Made by a program: the position numbers and the translations under genes. From NCBI RefSeq assembly GCF_003610195.1, contig NZ_RAPO01000001.1, forward strand, positions 1,240,001 to 1,304,000: 64,000 nucleotides of DNA. The letters run 5' to 3'. The notes beneath the pieces are model-generated. The model searched no databases. It was given only the letters and a program-made list of their open reading frames with translations, and was not told the DNA's origin. Below, in pieces: positions 17,823 through 25,457 of the stretch. The DNA comes from Halopiger aswanensis. GTDB lineage: Archaea; Halobacteriota; Halobacteria; Halobacteriales; Natrialbaceae. How positions within the stretch are numbered: the stretch's first letter is position 1; each line of letters begins with the position of its first letter.

Positions 17823-17831
17823 ATATGCACG
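17823..17831. promoter_or_regulatory. TATGCACG half-site upstream of hpt
   Basis: ATATGCACG repeats eight of nine bases of the inverted-repeat arm found upstream of the purine permease. It lies in the 275-bp divergent region between hpt and the Lrp-type gene. One isolated half-site is weak evidence by itself. Confidence 0.35.
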
Positions 17832-17887
17832 CCCGGATCTGAGAGAGATAGAAATCGACGCAAAAAACTGGATATTCGTAAACATCT

Positions 17888-17907
17888 AGTAGTGGAAGCA
17901 ACCTACT
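17888..17907. promoter_or_regulatory. Inverted repeat AGTAG-N10-CTACT before the Lrp gene
   Basis: The 5-bp arms flank a 10-nt spacer and end 7 nt before the ATG at 17915. Lrp-family regulators commonly bind their own promoters, so this may be an autoregulatory site; the arms are short enough to be chance. Confidence 0.3.
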
Positions 17908-17914
17908 GAACGGC

Positions 17915-18376
17915 ATGACGTACGAACATCTCGACGCCGATCTCGTCAACGAACTGCTCGGGAACGGCCGCGCGAGCCTGCGCAGCCTCGCCGAGGAACT
18001 GGACGTCTCCGTGACGACCGTCTCGAATCACCTCTCCGATCTCGAGGAGGAGGGTGTCATCGAGGGCTACACGCCGATCGTCGACTACGACGCCGTCGGC
18101 TACGACGTGACGGCGATCATGCAACTCAAAGCCGAAGGGAACGCGCTTCCCGAGATCACGGAGACGCTCCGGGAGCACGAGCAGATGATCTCCGTCTACG
18201 AGGTCACCGGCGACTACGACGTCATCGCTATCGGCAAGTTCCAGGATACGGACGACATGAACGACCAGATCAAACAGTTGCTGACCGACCCCGACATCAA
18301 TCAGTCCAACACGAGCGTCGTGCTGAATCAGGTCGCCGAAAACCAGCAGTTCGAACTGGAAACCGGCGACGACTAA
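17915..18376 (+). CDS. Lrp/AsnC family transcriptional regulator
   Basis: 153 residues. Residues 1-55 form the winged helix ([43 protein letters not shown]), and residues about 60-140 the ligand-binding RAM domain ([31 protein letters not shown]). Lrp proteins form octamers that respond to amino acids or other small molecules. It is divergent from hpt with 275 nt between them, so purine-related targets are possible. The C-terminal EDNQ-rich tail is typical of halophiles. Confidence 0.93.
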   Translation: MTYEHLDADLVNELLGNGRASLRSLAEELDVSVTTVSNHLSDLEEEGVIEGYTPIVDYDAVGYDVTAIMQLKAEGNALPEITETLREHEQMISVYEVTGDYDVIAIGKFQDTDDMNDQIKQLLTDPDINQSNTSVVLNQVAENQQFELETGDD

Positions 18377-18428
18377 CAGCGCCGCCGTTCTCCGAGTGGT
18401 ATGCTGATCCGAGTTCGGTCAGTGGGAC

Positions 18429-18659
18429 TTATTCGGTAAGCGGGAGGTAGATCCCGAAGATCCACACCGAGAAGAAGGCGATGAGGATACCGAGCGCTTC
18501 CGAGTAGGTGAAGAGTCGATCCTCCCAGCCGGGGAGTTCGCCGACGACGGCGTGACCGATGAGCTCGGCGCCGCCGCCGAGTGCGAGTAATCCGACCCCG
18601 AACAGGAATCCCGCTTTCGTCAGGAAGGGGTAATCGAGATCGCCGTATCGCTGTTGCAT
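18429..18659 (-). CDS. Small conserved haloarchaeal membrane protein
   Basis: 76 residues from the ATG at 18659 (MQQRYGDLDYPFLTKAGF); an ATG seven codons upstream is possible. Two hydrophobic helices are visible, about residues 12-36 (FLFGVGLLALGGGAELIGH) and 50-72 (ALGILIAFFSVWIFGIYLPL), joined by an acidic loop with PGWEDRLF. I recognise the pattern as a small haloarchaeal family of unknown function (possibly DUF7860) but am not certain of the number. It is convergent with the Lrp-type gene, separated by 52 nt. No function can be inferred. Confidence 0.75.
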   Translation of the reverse strand: MQQRYGDLDYPFLTKAGFLFGVGLLALGGGAELIGHAVVGELPGWEDRLFTYSEALGILIAFFSVWIFGIYLPLTE

Positions 18660-18843
18660 ACCTACACCAGAACGATCCATCGAATTAACAGTTTCGTCCC
18701 CAGTATAGGGTGTCGAAACTGGCTCACGACGTCCGAGCGCGAGGCGATAGGAGAGCGCCGGCGTGAGTCACTCGAGCCGATACCGACTCTGAACCGTCTT
18801 GTCCCGCGCAACGCGTGCTCCCGCTTGTTTCAGCCGGCACCTC

Positions 18844-18851
18844 GCTTATCC
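18844..18851 (+). promoter_or_regulatory. Candidate TATA element of the GNAT gene
   Basis: GCTTATCC lies 23-30 nt upstream of the ATG at 18874, supporting that ATG rather than one 25 codons upstream, which would precede the transcript start. Confidence 0.5.
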
Positions 18852-18873
18852 GGATTCGCGTCGAAACGCCGGT

Positions 18874-19701
18874 ATGGAGATTCGGGCCCCGGAACCGGAC
18901 GAGGCCGATCGGATTCAGGAGGTCGTGGACAGTTCGATGACGACCACGTTCAGGCTCAGTCCGGGCCAGATCGACGCGATCACGAACGAGGAGTTGAACG
19001 ACGAGGCCGTCGCGGCGAAGATCGAGGACGACGAAACCGTATTGCTGATCGCCGAGACCGGCGAGGACATCGAGGGCGAAGCGATCGCCGGGTTCGTCGA
19101 GGGCAGCCTCGTCGGGGACGGCGAGTGGGGCGAACTCAACTGGCTGTTCGTCGACCCCGAGCACCGCGGCCGCGGCATCGGCACGGCGCTGTACGAGGGT
19201 GCGACCGACGCCCTCCGCGAGCGCGGCGCCGACCACGTCTGCGTCACGGTCCTCGAGGCCAACACCGAGGGCCACCAGTTCGTCGAGCGGTTCGGCCTCG
19301 AACACGAGGGCGACCGCCGGGTCGAAATCGCCGAGGAGTCGTTCGTGAAGTACGTCTACGCGGATCCCGACGCCGACCTCGAGTTGCCGAGCGAGGCGGA
19401 CGACGAGGACGCCGAGGAAGGTGAGTTCCCGGAAACCGAAGAGACGGACGGAGAACTCACGGCGACGACCGACGGTGGCGAGACGGTCTACATTGCACGC
19501 GACGAGGAAGAATCCGGGACCGCGGCGTCCTTTTATACCGCGTACGAGGACGCAGACCATGCTGAACAGTTCGGCTTCTACTGTGCGAACTGCGGGTCGC
19601 TCGACATCTCGCTAGACAATATGGACCGCCTCGAGTGCGGTGACTGCGGGAACTCTCACGCATCCCGGTCGGGGGAGTCCTACGACGACTCGTACCTTTA
19701 G
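18874..19701 (+). CDS. GNAT acetyltransferase fused to a C-terminal zinc ribbon
   Basis: 275 residues from the ATG at 18874. Residues 1-165 are a GNAT domain that would transfer acetyl from acetyl-CoA; the pyrophosphate-binding loop is RGRGIGTA (98-105), followed by VTVLEANTEGHQFVERFGL. An acidic linker (about 170-195) leads to a second domain that starts DGGETVYIARDEEE and ends in a zinc ribbon (Cys237, Cys240, Cys255, Cys258). That second domain resembles the haloarchaeal DUF5816 family, usually a separate protein. The substrate is unknown; the ribbon may direct the enzyme to a protein or nucleic acid. Its stop codon overlaps the stop of the convergent DUF2391-type gene. Confidence 0.85.
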   Translation: MEIRAPEPDEADRIQEVVDSSMTTTFRLSPGQIDAITNEELNDEAVAAKIEDDETVLLIAETGEDIEGEAIAGFVEGSLVGDGEWGELNWLFVDPEHRGRGIGTALYEGATDALRERGADHVCVTVLEANTEGHQFVERFGLEHEGDRRVEIAEESFVKYVYADPDADLELPSEADDEDAEEGEFPETEETDGELTATTDGGETVYIARDEEESGTAASFYTAYEDADHAEQFGFYCANCGSLDISLDNMDRLECGDCGNSHASRSGESYDDSYL

Positions 19702-20162
19702 GTGCCGTTCCCGTTATCGGGCTTCGAGAAGAGGCTGTCCGCCGTCGCCGCGCCGACGACGCTGAAGACCGAGCCGACGCTGACGGCCGTGAACGTGGTC
19801 TCGACGACGGCGGGGAACGGTTTACCGTCGAGGAACACGTCGGGCGCGTCCAGCAGTAGCGCGAGCACCGTGACCGAGCCGAACGAGGCGAGCATCAGCG
19901 AGATGAACCGGAGCGGAATCCCGGCGACCTCCTGTTCCTCGTCGACGTCGCGGGTCGTGTCCGCGGCGTACAGCGCGCCGTAGCCGATCCCGAACACGAC
20001 GATCACGACGCCGAGCAGCTGCCAGCGGTTCATGCTATCGGCGAGGTCCCAGACCTCCTGCGTGACCACGAACGGCCCCGCGAGGAGAAAGCCGCCGACG
20101 ATCTGCTGTGCCGAGTCCGCAAGGCGGAACTGCCGCGGCCGGCGCGGGCGTCGAATTCTCAT
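19698..20162 (-). CDS. DUF2391-type integral membrane protein
   Basis: 154 residues from the ATG at 20162, the start that matches the basic N-terminus MRIRRPRRPRQFRLADSAQQIVGG. Four hydrophobic helices are visible: about 22-40, 48-66, 85-105 and 122-142. The QQIVGGFLLAGPFVVTQEVWDLA opening resembles the DUF2391 (putative integral membrane) family, whose function is not established. It is the last gene of a possible minus-strand run (CaCA antiporter, ZIP-like protein, this gene) with an 86-nt gap before it. The terminal codons overlap the GNAT gene tail-to-tail. Confidence 0.75.
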   Translation of the reverse strand: MRIRRPRRPRQFRLADSAQQIVGGFLLAGPFVVTQEVWDLADSMNRWQLLGVVIVVFGIGYGALYAADTTRDVDEEQEVAGIPLRFISLMLASFGSVTVLALLLDAPDVFLDGKPFPAVVETTFTAVSVGSVFSVVGAATADSLFSKPDNGNGT

Positions 20163-20248
20163 AGACGGTGACTGACAGTCGATCGGTAAAACCTTCCCGT
20201 TCGACCGATCGGTTGCCGCCATCCGTCGGTCGACATCGACTGACTGCC

Positions 20249-21085
20249 TCAGACGAACAATAGGAGCACGGCGTACACCGCCGCACCGGCCGCGAACGCC
20301 CAGAACCGGCTCTCGCGATCGGACGGCAGTTCCTCCTTGATGACGTTGAGGATGATGCCCCCGGACAGGAACGGAACGAACACCGCGACGAGGATCTCAG
20401 TTCCCTCGAGGACGGCGCCGCCGCTGAAACCGACGAGGACGGCGGCCGAGAGCACCCAGCGCCCGCGCCGGTGGTACGTTTGGCCGTGGTGCTCGCGGAG
20501 CCCGTCGTCGGTGACGAGGAAGTGCAGCGCCATCGCGACGCCGAAGGGCAGCAGGGCGCCGAGCGCGCGGTCCCACAGCAGCGAGCCGACGATCGCGTTG
20601 TAGGCGGCGAAGGCGCCGACGTGGATCCAGAAGACCCCGGTTGCGGGTCGGTCGTCGGCGTCGGTGCGGTTCCGGGCCGCGGTCGACTCCGGCTCTGCGT
20701 TCGAGGCCGATTCGGATCGAACGGACCGCCGGGACCGCCGCGCCAGTTGCTCGAGGCCGTAGAAGGTGACGAACCCGAGGAGGGCGAGCAGATAGCCGTG
20801 GTGGTCGGCGAACGCGGTCGGCGTCGGCAATGCGTACGCGTCGAGCGTCGTCGCGGCCTCGTGGACTTCGGGGAGGAGGTGGACGAACACGTACGCGACC
20901 GAGACGCCGCCGGCGGCGGAGAGCCACCGACTGCGAGGGATGCGGCCGCCGACGCCCAGCCGACCGGCGAAGAAGTGGGTCAGCGCCAGAGCGAGTGCGA
21001 TTGCGGGACGGAGCGTCGAGTCCGGGAGCGGCGTCGGTTGCCCCGGGGGAAGACCAGTGAGCAGTCCTGCTGGAAACGAAAGCAT
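20249..21085 (-). CDS. ZIP-like multi-spanning membrane protein
   Basis: 278 residues from the ATG at 21085 (MLSFPAGLLTGLP), which leaves 13 nt after the stop of the upstream antiporter gene. About eight helices are predicted. Motifs such as YVFVHLLPEVHEA in the first half and ALHFLVTDDGLREHHGQ in the second recall the histidine-rich helix elements of ZIP metal transporters, but overall similarity is too slight for a firm call and the linker between helices 3 and 4 is unusually Arg/Ser-rich. If a transporter, zinc or another divalent cation is a guess. Cotranscription with the CaCA antiporter suggests a cation-homeostasis role. Confidence 0.6.
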   Translation of the reverse strand: MLSFPAGLLTGLPPGQPTPLPDSTLRPAIALALALTHFFAGRLGVGGRIPRSRWLSAAGGVSVAYVFVHLLPEVHEAATTLDAYALPTPTAFADHHGYLLALLGFVTFYGLEQLARRSRRSVRSESASNAEPESTAARNRTDADDRPATGVFWIHVGAFAAYNAIVGSLLWDRALGALLPFGVAMALHFLVTDDGLREHHGQTYHRRGRWVLSAAVLVGFSGGAVLEGTEILVAVFVPFLSGGIILNVIKEELPSDRESRFWAFAAGAAVYAVLLLFV

Positions 21086-21098
21086 TCGGGCTGTTCCG

Positions 21099-22433
21099 TC
21101 AGTCGTCCGCGCTCTGGGGCTGCTCCCCGCCGAACGACATCGCGTCACCGACCGTCCCCGCCGTTCGTCGGAGGAGTCGCACGAACGCGTGGCGTCGCCG
21201 GGCGAACAGCGCCAGCCCGAGGACGATGTAAATCGCGCTGTAGGCGAGCAGGACGTCGGTGCTCGTGAACGGGAGCGTCACGAACTCGCGGATGATGGCG
21301 AACTCGAGCAGGACCTGCGAGAGGAACAGTCCAAGCAGCGCCACGGCCTCCTTCACGGAGATCTCGAATCGGATCAGCAGGGAAATGGCGAAGAAGGACT
21401 GCGCGGCGGTCAGCCAGATCTCGGCCGACTGCTTGAAGTCGAACGCGAGGACGCCGTACCGGCCCAGCGCGAGCGAGTGGACGACCACGAGCGTCCCGAT
21501 CAGCAGCGTCCACTGGTTGAGCTTCGAGGAAATGAGCGCGTTGAAGCCGGCCGTCGAGCGCGCCTTGTTCACGAGGTAGACGACGACGATGAGTTCCGGC
21601 GCCTCGGAGGCCAGCGGCGCGATCCACTGGATCATAAAGAACGAGGGGATACCGACGCTCTCGCCCAGTTCCTCGAGGCCGTGAGCGAACGGCTCGACGG
21701 CGGTGAAGATCATCGCGCCGGAGAACGCGAACAGGAGGAGGACGGTGGCGACCCGGCCCGGTTTCGGGAAGCTCTGGAGGTAGGCCGGGACGCCGACGTG
21801 GTCCATGTCCGGTTCGACGTCGCCCCGCAGGATGACCCCGATGTAGCAGACGTAGATGCCGACCAGCACCAGCATGTCGAAGATGTCGATGCCGCCGTTC
21901 AGCGGAACGAGGAACGCCCACAGCGTCGCCAACAGCAGGAAGACGATCTCGAGGCCGATCTCGCGGTCGAGTTTCACGACGTCCGAGAGGACGCCGGGCC
22001 GGTCGTCGACCGCCGGATCGCTGGACGCGCCCGCTCTGAAGATCGTAAAGAGGGCGACGCCGGCCCAGCCGATGCCGATGAGAATCCGGTTCGCGCCGGT
22101 CATGTTGGCGACGGCGAGGTTCCCCGCCTCGATCCCGCGCTCGGTGCCAGCGTATACGCCGGCGTTCCAAGCGTAGAGCGCGTCGACGGCGTACTCGGGG
22201 GCGACGGCGAGGACGGCCAACACGGCAATCGCGAACGCTTGCGGGACGTCCTTCTCGGCTGTCTCAGCCGCCCACGCGAGCAGGAACGAGGAGCCGAGGA
22301 CGGCCAGTCCGGTGACGATCACCGTCCCGAGAGTATCGAGTGACGGGAGGATAGCGGTACTCCCCAGAACGGCAATCCAGGGGAGCGTCAGTGCGACCGC
22401 GGCCGCGAGGGCGGCGAGGGCTCGGCGTCTCAT
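21099..22433 (-). CDS. CaCA-family sodium/calcium antiporter-like protein
   Basis: 444 residues with about 11-12 helices. The two alpha-repeats of the Ca2+:cation antiporter superfamily are seen: repeat 1 as VAPEYAVDALYAW with GNLAVANMTGANRILIG, and repeat 2 as APLASEAPELIVVVYLVNK with ALISSKLNQWTLLIG. Each keeps the acidic residue and the GN/SS-x-N pattern expected for ion coordination. It would exchange Na+ (or H+) against Ca2+ across the cytoplasmic membrane, important in high-salt cells. It heads a likely minus-strand operon with the ZIP-like gene 13 nt downstream. A hydrophobic N-terminal helix follows MRRRALAALAAAV. Confidence 0.85.
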   Translation of the reverse strand: MRRRALAALAAAVALTLPWIAVLGSTAILPSLDTLGTVIVTGLAVLGSSFLLAWAAETAEKDVPQAFAIAVLAVLAVAPEYAVDALYAWNAGVYAGTERGIEAGNLAVANMTGANRILIGIGWAGVALFTIFRAGASSDPAVDDRPGVLSDVVKLDREIGLEIVFLLLATLWAFLVPLNGGIDIFDMLVLVGIYVCYIGVILRGDVEPDMDHVGVPAYLQSFPKPGRVATVLLLFAFSGAMIFTAVEPFAHGLEELGESVGIPSFFMIQWIAPLASEAPELIVVVYLVNKARSTAGFNALISSKLNQWTLLIGTLVVVHSLALGRYGVLAFDFKQSAEIWLTAAQSFFAISLLIRFEISVKEAVALLGLFLSQVLLEFAIIREFVTLPFTSTDVLLAYSAIYIVLGLALFARRRHAFVRLLRRTAGTVGDAMSFGGEQPQSADD

Positions 22434-22618
22434 GTGAATCGTGTGATCGTATTCGTCGTATCAAAGACCGAACTGAAACGTGTACCGATCGAACGGCAGT
22501 ATGAGCCCCGTGATGATGGCGGTCGGGCCTGCGAGTGCCGACTACCCGATCGGAACTGCCGTCGAATCGTCGTGCGGGGTGGACAAAGCTAGGACGGCAG
22601 ATCGAGACGAGAGCGCCC

Positions 22619-23959
22619 TCAGTTCGCGCGCGGGAAGTTGTCGATCGTTGCCGCGCGGAACGCATCCTCGTCGAACTCGTAGTCGTCGCCGAGGAACTCG
22701 AGGATCTGGTGAGTGTCCCGCATGGCGTTTTTCAGGCAGGTCGAGGCGCCCGGCGAGGGCGTGATGTTGAAGATGATGTCGTCGCCGACGATCTTCGCCT
22801 CGCCCATGTCCAGGGACTTCTTCTTCGTGTCGACGATCTGCGGGCGGACGCCGCCGTAGCCCTTCGCGCGCTCGATGTCCTCGAGTTCGACGCTGGGGAC
22901 GACCTTCTGGACGTGCGGGAGGAACTGCCGCGGACCGACCTCGGGAAGGTCGTAGACGAGGTTCCGGAGCACGTACGGCAGCAGAATGCGATCGGCGAGA
23001 ATGTTCGCGTAGCTCAGGAACGCCGCCGCGTTCAGCCCGAACACGTCGAGGAAGTCGCCGACGGTCGAGATGCGCCCGCGCTCGAGGGTGGGCACGAGCT
23101 TCGCCGTCGGCCCGAATCGCGTGATCGACGAGTCGTGGACGTCCGCGTCGCCGTGAACTGCGGCGAAGGGCAGCTTCTTCATCTGGAGCGTGTAGACCTT
23201 CCCGTTCAACAGGTCGTCCGCGAGGAAGAAGCTCCCGGCGACCGGCAGCAGGACCTTATCCTGGCCGTAGCCCAGTTCCTTCGCGAACTGGAGGCTGTGC
23301 GAGCCGGCCGCGACGACGGTCGCATCGGCGTCGAACCGACCGTTCGTCGTCTCGATCGTGTAGCCGTCCAGCGTCGGGGTGATGTCTTTGACCGACGTGC
23401 CGGTGTAGATGTCGACGTTCGACTCCTCGCGCGCCTCATCGACGAACGACTTGGTCGTCTGCCCGTAGTCGACGACGTAGCCGTCCGGCGTCTGCAAGGC
23501 GCGCATCTCCTTGTTCGGGTCGCGGCCCTCCACGACCTTCGGCTCGTACTCGGCGATCTCCTCGCGGCCGATCGCCTGCAGTTTCGGGAACAGGTCGCCG
23601 AAGCCCTCCTCTTCGTGGCGTCGCTCGAGTTTGGCGACCTCCTCTTTCCCCACGCCCAGCACCATCTTGCTGCGCTTGTCGTGCATCTCGCGGTCGGCGT
23701 CGTGGTTTTCGAGATAGCCCGCGAGCAGTTCCGCGCCCTCCTTGACTTCCTCGGCCTTCTCGAGGGTGTAGTTGGTCTCGATGTCGCCGAAGTGAAGCGT
23801 TTGGGAGTTGTTCGTGTGATGCGAGTTGATCGCCGCGATCTCCGGTTCCTTCTCGATGAGTGCGATCGAGTCGATCGTGGAGAACTTCGCGGTCGTGTAC
23901 AGGAGAGATGCGCCGCTGATGCCGCCGCCGACGATTACGAGGTCGTATTTGCCAGACAT
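22619..23959 (-). CDS. mqo: Malate:quinone oxidoreductase-type FAD protein
   Basis: 446 residues. The N-terminal dinucleotide fold is LVIVGGGISGASLL. NNSQTLHFGDIETNYTLEKA corresponds to the conserved substrate/FAD block of Mqo (NNAGTGH...ELNYTP in bacteria), and the C-terminal NITPSPGASTCLKNA corresponds to its SPGAS motif. Mqo is a membrane-associated enzyme passing electrons from malate to quinone, replacing or supplementing malate dehydrogenase. The resemblance to bacterial Mqo is moderate, so a related 2-hydroxyacid as substrate remains possible. A T-rich TATA candidate lies about 55 nt before the ATG. It is not obviously in an operon. Confidence 0.82.
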   Translation of the reverse strand: MSGKYDLVIVGGGISGASLLYTTAKFSTIDSIALIEKEPEIAAINSHHTNNSQTLHFGDIETNYTLEKAEEVKEGAELLAGYLENHDADREMHDKRSKMVLGVGKEEVAKLERRHEEEGFGDLFPKLQAIGREEIAEYEPKVVEGRDPNKEMRALQTPDGYVVDYGQTTKSFVDEAREESNVDIYTGTSVKDITPTLDGYTIETTNGRFDADATVVAAGSHSLQFAKELGYGQDKVLLPVAGSFFLADDLLNGKVYTLQMKKLPFAAVHGDADVHDSSITRFGPTAKLVPTLERGRISTVGDFLDVFGLNAAAFLSYANILADRILLPYVLRNLVYDLPEVGPRQFLPHVQKVVPSVELEDIERAKGYGGVRPQIVDTKKKSLDMGEAKIVGDDIIFNITPSPGASTCLKNAMRDTHQILEFLGDDYEFDEDAFRAATIDNFPRAN

Positions 23960-24310
23960 GATTAGTTGCGTAACGTATCCGTTTCGACCAGTGCACTCCG
24001 TACGGATAACTCATATTTTTTCGCGCTGGGCATCGATGATTGACGAAATAGGGTATCGACAATACGAACGTGGGGTTTCGAACGCAGTTCGGCGACCAGT
24101 CGTCGGAAATCGTGTCCATCAGCCCGTATAAGGTAGTCACACGGCTACTGACGGCGTCTCGAGAGCGGCCTTTCCGTCTCCGGTCGACGTCGATGCCGCG
24201 GCGTCGACGCGCCGTCCTCAAGAGACGTTTTTATACTCCTAATCGGGCAACCTACGCGAGATCTGGTGAGTCGGTCGGACTACGATAGCTCTACCGTACG
24301 AAACACAGTA
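23960..24310. other. 351-nt intergenic region without a supported gene
   Basis: It lies between the divergently facing 5' end of mqo and the 3' end of the TM2 gene. It holds an AT-rich minus-strand stretch near 24013-24021 (candidate mqo promoter) and GTTTTTATACTCC near 24226-24238, a TATA-like run with no convincing start downstream. Short open frames here have arginine-rich, non-halophilic composition. No tRNA or repeat is seen. Confidence 0.6.
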
Positions 24311-24742
24311 TTAGCGGCCGAACAGACTCCCGTCAGCGTATTTCTCCTCGTACTCCTTGTCGTCGGCGATCAGCATGAGAATCCCTTCGGCCAGTCCGAG
24401 CAGGGCTGGAATCCCGGTCCAGAAGAAACAGAGATACAGTACCCCGAGTTTCACGTTCCCTTGGTAGAACTTGTGCGCCCCGAGTCCGCCGAGCAACAGC
24501 GCCAGCACGCCGGCCGCGACCTTGTCCGAATTCGTCGATCCGGCGGCCGGCTGTTGGACGCCACAGTCCGGGCAGAGCTCGGCCTGTTTGTTGATCAGCG
24601 TCCCGCAATCGACGCAGTACTTTTCGTTCTCGCCGCGCTCCTCGTGGCTTCCCTCGAGCGAAGTCGCCTGATTGACGCCGCAGTGGGTGCAGACCGCCGC
24701 CTCGGCGGTGATCTGCTCGCCGCAGTTAATACAGTATTTCAC
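24311..24742 (-). CDS. Double zinc-ribbon TM2 domain protein
   Basis: 143 residues. Two short zinc ribbons open the protein: CINCG...CTHCG (residues 4-22) and CVDCG...CPDCG (about 43-60). A Pro/Ser linker leads to a TM2 domain, two helices separated by a turn: AAGVLALLLGGLGAHKFYQGN and GVLYLCFFWTGIPALLGLAEGILML. TM2 proteins are small membrane proteins of unknown role; the ribbon-TM2 combination is common in archaea and bacteria. The C-terminal tail is charged and cytoplasmic. It follows the DUF2085 gene by 60 nt on the same strand. Confidence 0.88.
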   Translation of the reverse strand: MKYCINCGEQITAEAAVCTHCGVNQATSLEGSHEERGENEKYCVDCGTLINKQAELCPDCGVQQPAAGSTNSDKVAAGVLALLLGGLGAHKFYQGNVKLGVLYLCFFWTGIPALLGLAEGILMLIADDKEYEEKYADGSLFGR

Positions 24743-24802
24743 GATCGATCTCTGAATCCGTTCACACAGTTACCATAAATACCTGATTGTTCGCAGAGGT
24801 GA

Positions 24803-25237
24803 TCACCAGGCGCGAGTGAGCAGGAAACCGGCGATTACGGCGTAGACGGCACCGATCCCGAGGACGGCCAGTTCGTGCTCGAGGAGAAAGAGCGCAACAC
24901 CGAGTCCGTAGCCGCAGCCGAGGAGGGTGCCGGTCGCAGTCCGGATGACGTTGGAGCCTCGAGCAGGACGGAACGTCGTGAGAGCCCAGTCGCAAAGCGC
25001 CGGCAGCGGTAGCAAAGCGACGAGCGCCAGCGGTACGTCGTTCAGGAGGAACAACGCGGTCAGAACGCCCATCGCGATACCTGGATAGACGCCCAGACAC
25101 CGAGCACAGACGTGGACCCGTCGGTCGCCAATACTGGGCGAATAACAGCGGTGGTACTCCGACGGGAGGTGATGGGAGAGGACGAACCGCCTCGTCTCGG
25201 CGAGTCCAGCCCGAAGTTCGGCGGGGTCGATCTTCAC
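24803..25237 (-). CDS. DUF2085-type membrane protein
   Basis: 144 residues. An N-terminal cytoplasmic part with SHHLPSEYHRCYSPSIGDRRVHVCARCLGVYPG gives the CARC cysteine pair characteristic of DUF2085 proteins; three to four hydrophobic helices follow (about residues 52-70, 72-90, 104-120, 124-140). DUF2085 proteins have no established function; the Cys/His cluster may hold a metal. It precedes the TM2 gene on the same strand, so the two may be cotranscribed. Confidence 0.8.
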   Translation of the reverse strand: MKIDPAELRAGLAETRRFVLSHHLPSEYHRCYSPSIGDRRVHVCARCLGVYPGIAMGVLTALFLLNDVPLALVALLPLPALCDWALTTFRPARGSNVIRTATGTLLGCGYGLGVALFLLEHELAVLGIGAVYAVIAGFLLTRAW

Positions 25238-25457
25238 GAAATGTGGCTCACAGAGGATCGAAATGAATCTGTTGAACGTCGACGAGACGAGGCTCCGAGG
25301 TCTGTCACGACGCCATCATCGTCCCTCACGTTCGGCGAACGTTTCAATCAGGTGATCGTCATCACGTTCATCTCGAGACGCGAACGTGTCCGATCGAGTG
25401 TACCCGAACCGGTTGCGTGGCGTTCCGCAGGGGGAGGGCGAGTCGTTACCCGTCTGA

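Noticed and set aside
17085-18376. Toxin-antitoxin interpretation of the hpt/Lrp divergent pair
   Set aside because: Both proteins have full-length, well-known family features unrelated to toxin-antitoxin systems.
23960-24310. TATA-like GTTTTTATAC with short downstream frames
   Set aside because: No start codon with plausible coding sequence follows within leaderless distance.
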